A DNA stretch of 64,000 nt from Natrinema longum (GTDB taxonomy: Archaea > Halobacteriota > Halobacteria > Halobacteriales > Natrialbaceae), in assembly GCF_017352095.1 (NCBI RefSeq), contig NZ_CP071463.1, positions 2,604,001 to 2,668,000 of the forward strand. Reading direction: 5' to 3'. The position numbers and the translations under genes are program-made. The notes beneath the pieces were generated by a model. It saw nothing but the letters and a program-made list of their open reading frames with translations. It was not told the DNA's origin and did no database searches. Of the stretch, positions 42,898 through 51,647 are shown in pieces (position 1 is the first letter of the stretch; every line of letters begins with the position of its first letter).

Positions 42898-43695
42898 TCA
42901 GACGAACGTCAGCGGCACCATCACGAGAATCCCGACGACGATACCGCCCGCGAGTTCCGGCTTGCCGCCGCTTGGCAACCGCTCGCCGATATCCAGCGCT
43001 TCGGGGACGAACTCCGTGAGCACGAGGTAGATCATCGCACCCGCGGCGAAGCCAAAGCCATAGGGGAGGAACTCGCGGGCGTAGCGGACGAACCCGAACG
43101 CGAGGACGGCCCCGATCGGCTGTGGCAGACTCGAGAAGACCGCCCACCAGACGAGCTTCCAGTTCGCGACGTCCATCGAGCGCAGGGGAATCGAGATCGC
43201 AGTTCCCTCCGGAATATTGTGGATCGAGATCGCGATCGTCATGAAGATCGCCAGCACCGGAACGGTAAAGCCGAGGAACTGGGTCCCGCCCTCGAGCCCG
43301 AGATCGGCAAAGGAGACGCCGATCGCGACCCCTTCCGGAAAACTGTGGACGGTCAGGATACCGAGGATGAGGACGAGCTTCTTGAAATCCGCCGTCTCGT
43401 ACTGCTGAGGGTCGATATCGGTGTCCATCAGTACGTCGTGGGCGACGACGACGAGCGCGACGCCGGCCGCCATGCCGATCGCGATCTCGAGGGGCGTCCC
43501 CTCGGCCAGTCCTTCCTCGACGAGGCCGAACGTCGACGCCGAGAGCATGATGCCCGAGGACAACCCCCAGAGAATTACGTTTCGTCGGTCGCTGATCCCC
43601 TCGAAGAAGAAAAACGGGAGCGCGCCGATCCCAGTCGCCAGCGCCGTGATCAGGCCGGCAACGAACACCAACAGGAGGTTCTCGAGGAGCGCCAT
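42898..43695 (-). CDS. ZIP family metal transporter
   Basis: A 265-residue transporter with eight membrane helices. The metal-binding motifs are 'HSFPEGVAIGVSF' in helix 4 and 'IHNIPEGTAISIPL' in helix 5, as in the ZupT/GufA branch. It imports zinc or other divalent metals. ATG at 43695 was chosen: on the minus strand TTTATAC at about 43722-43716 lies some 25 bases ahead, suggesting a leaderless transcript. The longer frame upstream is not coding. Confidence 0.9.
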   Translation of the reverse strand: MALLENLLLVFVAGLITALATGIGALPFFFFEGISDRRNVILWGLSSGIMLSASTFGLVEEGLAEGTPLEIAIGMAAGVALVVVAHDVLMDTDIDPQQYETADFKKLVLILGILTVHSFPEGVAIGVSFADLGLEGGTQFLGFTVPVLAIFMTIAISIHNIPEGTAISIPLRSMDVANWKLVWWAVFSSLPQPIGAVLAFGFVRYAREFLPYGFGFAAGAMIYLVLTEFVPEALDIGERLPSGGKPELAGGIVVGILVMVPLTFV

Positions 43696-43928
43696 CTGCC
43701 GGAATATTGCACCCGGCGTATAAATCGTCGGCGAAGGCGGACACGCTGGCCGTATCACCGGCGTCAGACCCTCGATATGGCGGTGCCTACTAGCGCCCGA
43801 CAGGTCACTGCCAGTCCTGTCAGGACCGGTCAACGGCTCAGCCGGTCGTCGGACAGGGGAGACTGTCAGCGGCCGTTCGTCGTCGAACGACCGATACCGT
43901 CAACAGCCGTCCGCCGAATAGATCGTGT

Positions 43929-45569
43929 ATGTCCCTGTGGCGATCCCGCCGCACCCGCCACTATCTCGTTTTGGTGGCCGTGGCGACCGTCGGCTCCACG
44001 TTGCTGTACAATTACGGAATGGCAACGTGGGAAAACGATCCGCAACCGCTCGTTCGATCGCTTGGAATCGTCTTTCAGTCCTTTACGACGACCGGCTACG
44101 GCGAGGACGCAGGGTGGGCGACGCCGCAAATGTACCTGTTGACGATCGGGCTGCAACTCATGGGAATCGGCCTGATCCTCACCGCGGTCGACATCTTCGC
44201 GGTGCCGTGGCTCCGAAACACGCTGGCGGTCACGCCGCCGTCGGCGGTTACCGACCTCGAGGACCACATCGTCATCTGCGAGTACACGTCCCGCGGCGAG
44301 GCGTTCATCGAGGAACTCGAGTCCCGCGGCGAGGAGTACGTCGTCGTCGAATCCGACGAGGAGACGGCGACGGGGTTACACGAGGCCGACCACCGGGTCG
44401 TCCACGGCGATCCGGAATCGACGACGGTGCTCGAGAACGCCGGGATCGAACGGGCGCGGGCGGTGGTGGCCGATTCGGCCGACGATACGAACGCCAGTAT
44501 CGTCCTCTCCGCGCGCGAGGCCAACCCCGACGTACGGATCGTGACGCTGGTCGAGGACCAGCGCCTCGCGGAGTACCACGAAATCGCGGGCGCTGACGAG
44601 GTACTGTCGCCACGCCAGTTGCTCGGCGAGAGCCTCGCCCACCGGGTACCGACGGCAGTGACGACCGCGGTCGACGAGGGGATCGAGATCGGGAACGATC
44701 TCGAGCTGGTCGAGCTCTCGATCGCTGAGGGAAGCGATCTCTGTGGGCGGACCGCGGACGAAATCCAGCCCCGCGAACGGTTCCGCGTCGACGGGATCGG
44801 TGCCTGGATCGACGGCGAATTCGAGAGTCCGATCCCGCCCGGCCGCGAATTCGACACGGGGATGCGGCTGCTCGTCGCGGGCGAGCCAGCGCGGATCGAC
44901 ACCCTGCGGGCGGAAGCGATGTCGACGGTCCATCCGTTTTCGGCCCAAGACGTGATAATCGCCGGCTACGGCGAGGCGGGCGTGGCAGCGGGCGATGCGC
45001 TCGCCGATACGAATACGCGAGTAACCGTCCTCGACAGCGCCGACAGGGACGGCGTCGACATCGTGGGTGACGCCCGCGATCCAGCGGCGATCCGTGAAGC
45101 CGGTATCGACGACGCGTCCGCGGTGATCGTCACCCTCGACGACGACACGACCGCTATCTTCGCGACGCTGGTCGCGCGGGATCTGAACCCGTCGGTCGAT
45201 ATCGTCGTCCGAGCGAACGATACGGAAAACGTCCAGAAGCTGTATCGGGCGGGTGCCGACTACGTCCAGTCGCTGGCGACGGTCAGCGGGCGGATGCTCG
45301 CCTCGACCGTCTTCGAGGACGAGGAGGTCCTGGCGATCGACCGCCAGGTCGACGTCGTCAAACTCCCGGCGGGTCGGCTGGCGGGCCGGACGGTCGTCGA
45401 CGCCGACGTCCGCTCGCGGACGGGCTGTACCGTCCTCGCCGCAGTGAGAGACGGCGAGACGATCACCGAGTTCGATCCGAGGTCCTTCGTTTTCGAGGAG
45501 AGCGACGAGGTCGTTCTCGCCGGGACGGACGAGAGCGTCCGGGCGTTCGAAGAGCGCTTCCTCGCGTAG
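43929..45569 (+). CDS. K+ channel-like protein with two RCK (TrkA-N/TrkA-C) modules
   Basis: A 546-residue protein. The N-terminal 95 residues hold two membrane helices and a pore loop 'QSFTTTGYGEDA', with TTGYGE as a K+-type selectivity filter. Two tandem RCK units follow, each a Rossmann domain ('HIVICEYTSRGEAFIEEL' and 'DVIIAGYGEAGVAAGDAL') with a TrkA-C-like domain. The first Rossmann loop lacks the GxGxxG glycines, so it may not bind nucleotide, whereas the second is intact. It would be a ligand-gated potassium channel. Confidence 0.88.
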   Translation: MSLWRSRRTRHYLVLVAVATVGSTLLYNYGMATWENDPQPLVRSLGIVFQSFTTTGYGEDAGWATPQMYLLTIGLQLMGIGLILTAVDIFAVPWLRNTLAVTPPSAVTDLEDHIVICEYTSRGEAFIEELESRGEEYVVVESDEETATGLHEADHRVVHGDPESTTVLENAGIERARAVVADSADDTNASIVLSAREANPDVRIVTLVEDQRLAEYHEIAGADEVLSPRQLLGESLAHRVPTAVTTAVDEGIEIGNDLELVELSIAEGSDLCGRTADEIQPRERFRVDGIGAWIDGEFESPIPPGREFDTGMRLLVAGEPARIDTLRAEAMSTVHPFSAQDVIIAGYGEAGVAAGDALADTNTRVTVLDSADRDGVDIVGDARDPAAIREAGIDDASAVIVTLDDDTTAIFATLVARDLNPSVDIVVRANDTENVQKLYRAGADYVQSLATVSGRMLASTVFEDEEVLAIDRQVDVVKLPAGRLAGRTVVDADVRSRTGCTVLAAVRDGETITEFDPRSFVFEESDEVVLAGTDESVRAFEERFLA

Positions 45570-45584
45570 AACAGTTGTGCGTTC

Positions 45585-46847
45585 CTATCGACCGATCGAT
45601 AGCAGGGAGCCGAGATCGAGATCCAGCTGCTGTTTCGCGAACCGGGCGAGCAACGGCGCGTCCTCGAGTTCGAGCAGGCGCGTGATGGCGAGGGGATCGC
45701 CCTTGTTCGCCTTGGCCAGCGTGTCGTCGTCGAGCCGCTGGAGGTCCTGCATGAGCCTGTCGTAGCGGTCGTTCGGTGCCAGGTAGAGGAGCTGGGTCAT
45801 CAGCAGCCGACTCTTCGCGTTGGGAGCGACGTCGCGGTGCCAGAGGGTCTCGTACACCTCGAGGTTCTCGGCAGTCGGCTCGACGCTATCGTATTTGAGA
45901 CAGCTGTCGGCGGTGGCGGCGGCCGCGCGACCGGACTGCATGCACTTGTTGATCCCCTCGCCCCAGAGCGGATCGAGGCTCGGGACGGTGTCGCCGATCG
46001 CCATGAACCGATCAGTGTGGAGTGCGCCGGGTGCCTGAATGTGTGCCGAGCCCCGATGTTGTTTGCCCTCGATCCGCTCGGCGTCCTGGAACCGCGGATC
46101 CGTCTCGAGCCAGTGGGAGAGGTAGTCGTCGATGGTGAAATCGTCGCGACTGTACTGGTCATGGCTGCCGTTCTGGATGTAACAGAGGCCGACCTTGGCG
46201 GTGTCCTCGCCGGTGTGGAAGATCCAGGAGTAGCCGCCGGGCGCGATCTCGTGGTCTAACCGTAGCATCATCGCATCGCGCAGGTCCGCGAAGCCGGGCC
46301 GATCGATATCGATCCCCTCGAACTCGTACTCGATCCCGATGGCGTGGTTCTCGCGTTTGAGATCGACGACGCCGAGTTTCTTCGCGAGGGGTGCGCTCGG
46401 CCCAGTTGCGTCGATGACGATGTCGCCGTACACCTCCTCGTCGCCGTTGTAGGTGACGCCGACGATTTCGCCCCCCTCCATGATCGGCGCGGTGACGCGG
46501 GCGTCGAAGCGGTACTCGGCACCGTCGTCGCGGCCGTCGTTCACCAGGAACCGCTTGAAATCGGCGAACTCCAGTACTGCACCGCTCTGTTCGCGGACGT
46601 AGTGTTCCATCGGGGACTCGAGGACGACGCTGTCGGTGAACTGCATCACCACGTCGTCGGGGATCCCGAAGGCGGCCATCATGGAGGGGAACGTCCCCGC
46701 GGTGGACTTGTTACTCTGCCGCGGGAACCCGGCCTCGGCCTCGGTCTCGAGGACGACGACGTCGTATCCCCTGGCGACGAGGTCGCGGGCACACTGTGCG
46801 CCGGCAGGACCGGCACCGGCGATGACTACGTCGTAGCGGTCGTTCAT
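45585..46847 (-). CDS. Geranylgeranyl reductase family flavoprotein
   Basis: A 420-residue FAD enzyme starting 'MNDRYDVVIAGAGPAGAQCARDLVARGYDVVVLE'. 'VIDATGPSAPLAKKLG' and 'FMAIGDTVPSLDPLWGEGINKCMQSGRAAA' are the FAD and substrate motifs of the geranylgeranyl (digeranylgeranylglycerophospholipid) reductase family, which saturates isoprenoid chains of archaeal lipids. Haloarchaea hold several paralogues, and the 'PLWGEGI' block in this one suggests a variant substrate. It ends 15 bases from the convergent channel gene. Confidence 0.85.
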   Translation of the reverse strand: MNDRYDVVIAGAGPAGAQCARDLVARGYDVVVLETEAEAGFPRQSNKSTAGTFPSMMAAFGIPDDVVMQFTDSVVLESPMEHYVREQSGAVLEFADFKRFLVNDGRDDGAEYRFDARVTAPIMEGGEIVGVTYNGDEEVYGDIVIDATGPSAPLAKKLGVVDLKRENHAIGIEYEFEGIDIDRPGFADLRDAMMLRLDHEIAPGGYSWIFHTGEDTAKVGLCYIQNGSHDQYSRDDFTIDDYLSHWLETDPRFQDAERIEGKQHRGSAHIQAPGALHTDRFMAIGDTVPSLDPLWGEGINKCMQSGRAAAATADSCLKYDSVEPTAENLEVYETLWHRDVAPNAKSRLLMTQLLYLAPNDRYDRLMQDLQRLDDDTLAKANKGDPLAITRLLELEDAPLLARFAKQQLDLDLGSLLSIGR

Positions 46848-46977
46848 GTAATCGGGACTGTCGTGGACCTTAATTAGTTTGTCCTGTTACGGTCGCCGGT
46901 ACGTGGCGGAATCCCTTGAGTACCGGCCTTGACACTGGAAGAGCGGAATACTGCGATCACAGCGTCGGTCTCGCGCG

Positions 46978-47063
46978 ATATAGTCGCAACTGAAACGATT
47001 CACACACTGATCCCAACGTTGTCGTTCGATCAGGTGTGCAGTGACTTGCAGTGGCTACTATAT
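46978..47063 (-). repeat. Family A inverted-repeat element, inverted orientation
   Basis: It starts ATATAGTCGCAACTGAAACG and ends CAGTGGCTACTATAT, matching the reverse complement of the copy at 60543-60628 for nearly its full length, including CACACTGATC and GATCAGGTGTG inner arms. It lies between the flavoprotein gene and a lipoprotein gene's stop. Confidence 0.75.
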
Positions 47064-47136
47064 AATCCGTCGCTCGAATGGGTCGAACGACGAGTTATCC
47101 GTCCGACCCAGTTCGCACGCGCCGGATCTGTGAGGG

Positions 47137-48063
47137 TCACTGATACGCTTGTGGAGGCCTGAGCTCCGCTCTGTACTCGCTGCCGTCGTACCGGACGAAC
47201 CAGTCCCCGGTCTCCTCGTCTCGCTCGAGGGCGGGTTGCGAGAGAAACCGTTCGGACAGCGACCGAAATCCGTCGTCTCCCTCATCACCGACGTACCTGC
47301 TCTCCTCGATCGCTTCGGTGACGATTGCCCGCTCGTCGTCCGAAAGCCCGCTTAGATCGAACCGGTATTCCGATCGGAGCCAGGTCAGGAAGTCGTCGTC
47401 CGTCGACGCGACACGCTCGGCCTCGTAGCGATAGGTGTACCCCTGTATTTCCTCGGTACTCGCCAACTCGACCGGATAGCGCTGCCCGTCCCGGACGATC
47501 GCATCGTATTCGGTCTCCGGGACGAGAACTGACGCGTCCATCGCCTGTGTATCGTAGTATGCGTGAGCGGATTCGTACTCCCGCTCTCCGGTTTCCGGCG
47601 GGAGAGCACCGCGAAGTGCTGCGCTGTCGGTCTCCGAAAGCGTCTCGTACTCGACCGCGTTCGTCGCGTCGTCGGACCGCGGTTCCGACGCTTCGACCCG
47701 GAACTCGGCTTTGGTCAACGTCAGTTCGACCGTGTCCGTCACCGAGAGCGTATAGTACGCCCCGTCGTACTCGAGTGGCCGGTCGACCGACGAGCCGGCG
47801 ACCGGCGTCGCGGGCCTCGGGTGTGGCTCCGGGGAGGGACTGTTCCGTTTGTTGGTGCCGTTTTCGATCGTCTCGACGATCGGACGGAGCCTGTCGGACG
47901 TGGTGTCGGCGGGGATCGTACTGACCGCGCTCGAGAGGAGATCCGAGTCGGACGTCTCTCGCATCTCCATGTGCGGCCCGTGACCCGCGCATCCGGCGAT
48001 CGTCGCTGAAATCGCGGCAGTGGCGGCCCCGAGGACCTGTCTTCGGTGGAGGGATGGCGGCAT
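47137..48063 (-). CDS. Tat lipoprotein of unknown function (second paralogue)
   Basis: A 308-residue secreted protein with the signal 'SLHRRQVLGAATAAISATIAGC' (twin arginine and lipobox). The segments 'LVPETEYDAIVRDG', 'YTYRYEAERVAS' and 'LSGLSDDERAIVTEAIEESRYVGDEGDDGFRSLSERF' parallel those of the lipoprotein at 25.3-26.2 kb, so both are one family. ATG at 48063 brings the twin arginine close to the N terminus; ATG at 48084 would add seven residues. The function is unknown. Confidence 0.75.
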   Translation of the reverse strand: MPPSLHRRQVLGAATAAISATIAGCAGHGPHMEMRETSDSDLLSSAVSTIPADTTSDRLRPIVETIENGTNKRNSPSPEPHPRPATPVAGSSVDRPLEYDGAYYTLSVTDTVELTLTKAEFRVEASEPRSDDATNAVEYETLSETDSAALRGALPPETGEREYESAHAYYDTQAMDASVLVPETEYDAIVRDGQRYPVELASTEEIQGYTYRYEAERVASTDDDFLTWLRSEYRFDLSGLSDDERAIVTEAIEESRYVGDEGDDGFRSLSERFLSQPALERDEETGDWFVRYDGSEYRAELRPPQAYQ

Positions 48064-48180
48064 GTCGCGTCCGGCTACGTCCATTCTCAGTAAATATTTG
48101 ACGTTTGACCGTTTCGAGGTGAGATAACGGGCGGTAAACGGTGACCGCGAGGCCGTCGATCGGACGTGTCCGGCCGACCG

Positions 48181-48597
48181 CTAGCGGACGATCGTCACCG
48201 GCACGGGTGCCTGTCGGGCGATCCGCTCCGCGACGCTGCCCAGCAACACCCTCGAGAACCCGGTCCGACCGTGACTTCCGACGATGATTCGATCGACCTC
48301 GTTTTCCACGGCGTAGTCGACGACGGCGTCGGATGGCTGTCCGACGACCGTCTCCGTCTCGATCGCACACCCCTCGTCGGCCGCGCGGTCGTCGGCCGTC
48401 GTGAGGAGTTCCTGTGACGCCTCCTGCTGGCGCTCGAGCAACACCTCCGGCCCCAAGTGTGCCGCCTCACCGTAGCTGCTGTTGGTCGGATCGACGGCGT
48501 GGATCACCGTCACCTCGTCGTCGGGATGTTCCCGACAGGCGAACTCGAGTGCCGCCCACCCCGGTTCCGAGTCGTCGAGTGCGACCAGCAGGTGCAT
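48181..48597 (-). CDS. Universal stress protein UspA family
   Basis: A 138-residue protein starting 'MHLLVALDDSEPGWAALEFACREHPDDEV'. It has the nucleotide loop 'VGSHGRTGFSRVLLGSVAERIARQAPVPVTIV', the complete G-x2-G-x9-G-S pattern. It is a second UspA, distinct from the one at 42.3 kb. The start at 48597 is preferred over an in-frame one seven codons upstream. Confidence 0.9.
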   Translation of the reverse strand: MHLLVALDDSEPGWAALEFACREHPDDEVTVIHAVDPTNSSYGEAAHLGPEVLLERQQEASQELLTTADDRAADEGCAIETETVVGQPSDAVVDYAVENEVDRIIVGSHGRTGFSRVLLGSVAERIARQAPVPVTIVR

Positions 48598-48805
48598 ACT
48601 GACCCGTACGGGGAGCAATTACTTGAGTGTCAGCCACTATCACGTGTTGCGGCCTGGTAGTCACGACCCGGCAACTGTCGGCGGCGACGGCTGCAATTCC
48701 AGGACGCTCGAGTTCCGTCTCTTCACACGGTCTGCTGTCACCAGGTCCCGTCGCATCCCCACAGCGGGCCGGGGCCGGGACGGCACCCACTGACAGGAGT
48801 CCGTC

Positions 48806-48955
48806 TCACTCGGAGTAGCCTTCCTGCAGGAACGCCCCTTCGGTTTCGTACATCGAGACCAGTTCCTCGATGAGTTCCGCCGGCGACTGCCCGTCTTCGC
48901 AGTGGCTGTCGAGTCGGTCCTTCAGATCGTCGCTGATCTCGAGTGTCTGTGTCAT
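48806..48955 (-). CDS. Very small acidic helical protein (antitoxin/RHH-like)
   Basis: A 49-residue protein, 'MTQTLEISDDLKDRLDSHCE' then 'DGQSPAELIEELVSMYETEG'. The beta-strand start, a helix with 'DLKDRLDSH', and a second helix 'PAELIEELVSMYE' fit a ribbon-helix-helix or DUF7557-like antitoxin fold. No toxin gene lies beside it, so this is probably a stand-alone regulator. It is too short for strong assignment. Confidence 0.6.
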   Translation of the reverse strand: MTQTLEISDDLKDRLDSHCEDGQSPAELIEELVSMYETEGAFLQEGYSE

Positions 48956-49109
48956 GGGTGGTGTCGTGGGTCGAAACGCGTCGACCGTACCGTCGGGGTG
49001 CAGCGCTAAATAGCCCTGGGGCGCGTATGCAGCCGGCGTCGACGGGCCGGACCCACACTGGCACGGGACGGCCGTTCGGTTATCCGGTTCGTCGCGGTAG
49101 TGTTCAACG

Positions 49110-49349
49110 ATGACAGCGCAACTGACCGACGACGACGTCGGCAAAACGGTCGTCGACGCCGAGGGAAAGGAACTCGGGATCGTCGCGACCGTCGAGAACG
49201 GGCGGGCCGCCGTCGATCCGAACCCGAGTCTGGCCGAACAGGTGCTCGCGTCGATCGGCTGGGGTGGCGAGGACGAAGAAGACTACGTCGTCACCGAAGA
49301 CATGCTCGAGCGAGTCGACGCCGACGTCGTGTTACGCGGTGAACTCTGA
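49110..49349 (+). CDS. PRC-barrel-like small protein
   Basis: A 79-residue acidic protein beginning 'MTAQLTDDDVGKTVVDAEGKELGIVATVENGRAAVDP', which is a PRC-barrel type start ('GK.V.d.dG..lG.V..v'). The C terminus 'DYVVTEDMLERVDADVVLRGEL' is common in haloarchaeal members. Such proteins are small ligand or RNA-binding barrels without established function. It has no obvious operon partner. Confidence 0.75.
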   Translation: MTAQLTDDDVGKTVVDAEGKELGIVATVENGRAAVDPNPSLAEQVLASIGWGGEDEEDYVVTEDMLERVDADVVLRGEL

Positions 49350-49391
49350 GACGCCCCCACGCCTCGTCCGTCGGACCGCACGGGGAGTGAC

Positions 49392-50183
49392 TCATTCGAT
49401 GGAACCGTCGTCGAACGACTGTTCGCGCCAGGTCGTCCAGTCGTAGAGTCGCTCGAGTTCCCCGCCTTGCTGGCGGATCGCGACGGCGGTGTTGAACAGG
49501 AAGGCGGCGACGAGCGTCGTCCCGACGAGCCAGGCGGCGTCGGCGAGCGCGCCGTATCCGGCCGCGTAGCTCGTCAGCAGGTCGACGAAGATGACCGCGG
49601 TGACACAGACGATCGCCGGCAGCAGGTGTCGGGTCAACGCGGCGAACGTCGTTCCCTCGTGGACGCGGACGGCTCGAACACCATAGAGGACCGCCCACGC
49701 GGAGGTGACGACCCAGCCGATCGCGACGACCAGCCGAGTCGAGGAGGTCTCGACGAGGAACGTCCCCCACCAGGCGGCGACGAAGCCGACGATGACGACG
49801 TAGTCCGCCCACGCGGGTAGCAACCGAGAGCGGTCGCCCCCGGTCGGCTGGTCGTGGTACATCGCGCGGATCGCCAGCGCGAGAAAGAGGATGAAAAAGA
49901 GGATCGCGCCGTCGACGAACCGGCCGATCCAGTCGGGCTCGAGCAGCAGTGAGGCGACGCCGGCGGTGGCGTAGACGATCGCCGCGCCGATCCCGATCAG
50001 GAGATACCACTGTTCGGTGGCCGCATCGACCGCGAGGACCTCGCGGACGTAGATTCGAGCGTAGTAGAGCAACACCACTGCTGCGACGCCCATCGCGAGA
50101 TACGCGAACAGCCGTCCGATCGCGACCGTCGTGGCCGGATCGCTGGCATCGAACGTGATCGACGGAACCGGGGCGAACACCAT
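49392..50183 (-). CDS. Seven-helix membrane protein of unknown function
   Basis: A 263-residue protein with seven membrane segments resembling a rhodopsin in topology. Helix 7 ('ALADAAWLVGTTLVAAFLFNTAVAI') lacks the retinal-binding Lys, and the DxxxxR-type pump motif is missing, so it is not a functional rhodopsin. It ends with an acidic tail. On the minus strand a TATA element TATATAC near 50219-50212 precedes the ATG by about 28 bases, so it has its own promoter although it follows nirK on the same strand. Its role is unknown; a link to NirK is only positional. Confidence 0.7.
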   Translation of the reverse strand: MVFAPVPSITFDASDPATTVAIGRLFAYLAMGVAAVVLLYYARIYVREVLAVDAATEQWYLLIGIGAAIVYATAGVASLLLEPDWIGRFVDGAILFFILFLALAIRAMYHDQPTGGDRSRLLPAWADYVVIVGFVAAWWGTFLVETSSTRLVVAIGWVVTSAWAVLYGVRAVRVHEGTTFAALTRHLLPAIVCVTAVIFVDLLTSYAAGYGALADAAWLVGTTLVAAFLFNTAVAIRQQGGELERLYDWTTWREQSFDDGSIE

Positions 50184-50324
50184 CGGGTGAAACTGGCGGC
50201 CGAACCGATATAAGTATATAGCCCCGTTTCCGGCGGTCGGGAAGTCATCGGCGTTCGCCGCCCGCTGGCCCCCACGCGAGCAATCGAATACTGGAAAAGA
50301 GCCGACGGTGTGCGGGGCGATCGC

Positions 50325-51413
50325 TTACGGATCCTCGTCGTAGACGTCTCGAGTGGGCTCGCCGTCGACGTCGATGACGCCGAGGGCACCACGGCGAGTG
50401 GCCCGCGTCAGCGCGTGGTCGACGATTTTGACGGGACCGGGGACGGGGAACTCCATCTCGCCAGCCGTGGTCGTCCCGGGGGCGACGGGCGCGGTCTCGA
50501 TGTTCTGGTCGGGTTCGCTCAGGAGGTCGCCGTCGCGGTAGTAGCGGCTCCAGACGTTGCCGATGGGGTGGAGCGAGCTCAGCAGGTTGGGCCCGCCGTT
50601 GGCGAAGTACACGCGTGCGGTGTCGCCGGTTTCGGCCGTCATGGGCCCGACCCCGTTCTCGGTGAAGCCGTAGGCCTGGCCGTTGAAGACGACGTAGGTC
50701 GGCGACTCCTCGAGCATGGCGTCGAAGTCGAAGCTGTGGTGGCCGGCTTCGCCGACGTCGCCGTCGGTGTAGATCTCGTGTTGGCCGAGGTAGTACTCGT
50801 GGTCGACCTCGGGGAGGCCGTCTTCGGGCTCGACGAGGATCGAGCCGAACATCCCCGAGCTGATGTGTTGATCCATGTTCGGGATCGCACAGTGGTAGAT
50901 GAACACGCCGGCGTAGTCGGCGGTGAAGCTGATCCGGGCCGGGTCGTCGCCGGGTGCGATCGTGGTCGCCTCGGCTCCGCCGCCGGGGCCATAGACCGCG
51001 TGGAAGTCCATATTGTGAGCCGCCATGTTCAGGTCCTCCGGGACGTCGAACGTGAGGTTCACGCGGTCACCGCGCCGGACGCGGATCATCGGCCCCGGCA
51101 CCTGCCCCTCGAAGGTCATGTACTCGAACGTGACGCCGGGCTCGATCTCGGCCGTCTGGCGGACCGTTTCGACGGTCACGTCGTGCTCGCGGGGCTCGTT
51201 CCAGTCGACCGGCGGGGGGATGTCCGTCGGATCCCGTGCGATCCGGTCGACGTCGACCGCCTTCGCTTCCGGCAGTCCCTCCCCATCGGCCGACTGGTTG
51301 GTTTCGGCCTCGTTCCCCGCTTCGTTGCCATCGAGGCAGCCGGCAACCGCCAGCGCGCCGGTCGCCCCGATCGCCTGCATCACCCGTCGTCGGCTGAGTT
51401 GCGGTTGGGTCAT
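50325..51413 (-). CDS. nirK: Copper-containing nitrite reductase
   Basis: A 362-residue two-domain cupredoxin enzyme that reduces nitrite to nitric oxide outside the membrane. 'SRRRVMQAIGATGALAVAGC' is a Tat signal with lipobox. Type 1 copper ligands are His133, Cys175, His183 and Met188; type 2 ligands are His138, His174 and His333. The catalytic Asp is 136 in 'HNMDFH' and the catalytic His is 282 in 'SSLHPIG'. No other denitrification gene is in the window. ATG at 51413 is the natural start; a longer frame begins outside the signal peptide. Confidence 0.95.
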   Translation of the reverse strand: MTQPQLSRRRVMQAIGATGALAVAGCLDGNEAGNEAETNQSADGEGLPEAKAVDVDRIARDPTDIPPPVDWNEPREHDVTVETVRQTAEIEPGVTFEYMTFEGQVPGPMIRVRRGDRVNLTFDVPEDLNMAAHNMDFHAVYGPGGGAEATTIAPGDDPARISFTADYAGVFIYHCAIPNMDQHISSGMFGSILVEPEDGLPEVDHEYYLGQHEIYTDGDVGEAGHHSFDFDAMLEESPTYVVFNGQAYGFTENGVGPMTAETGDTARVYFANGGPNLLSSLHPIGNVWSRYYRDGDLLSEPDQNIETAPVAPGTTTAGEMEFPVPGPVKIVDHALTRATRRGALGVIDVDGEPTRDVYDEDP

Positions 51414-51647
51414 CGTCCTACCTGGGTATAGCGGTGGACGTATGATCAACGATCGCGACGATTCCCGCAGAACAATAATTCATTCGGCGAATCCCCGCAT
51501 ATCGTGGTCATTTAAATGCCCTTTCGGTCGATCGTGTGTCCAGAACGGATACCGGCCCCTCGTCGTCCAGTGATCGACCGCTCACTGTCGGTCAGCCATT
51601 CGAGAGCGACCGTCAGAACGAACACGAATCCGACGCACAGTCATCGT

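Noticed and set aside
46929-47162. A 77-codon plus-strand frame between the flavoprotein and lipoprotein genes
   Set aside because: Most of it is the family A repeat element, so it is not a separate gene.
49392-50183. Rhodopsin or bacterio-opsin-like photoreceptor
   Set aside because: The topology fits, but the last helix has no Lys for retinal and the proton-pump residues are absent.
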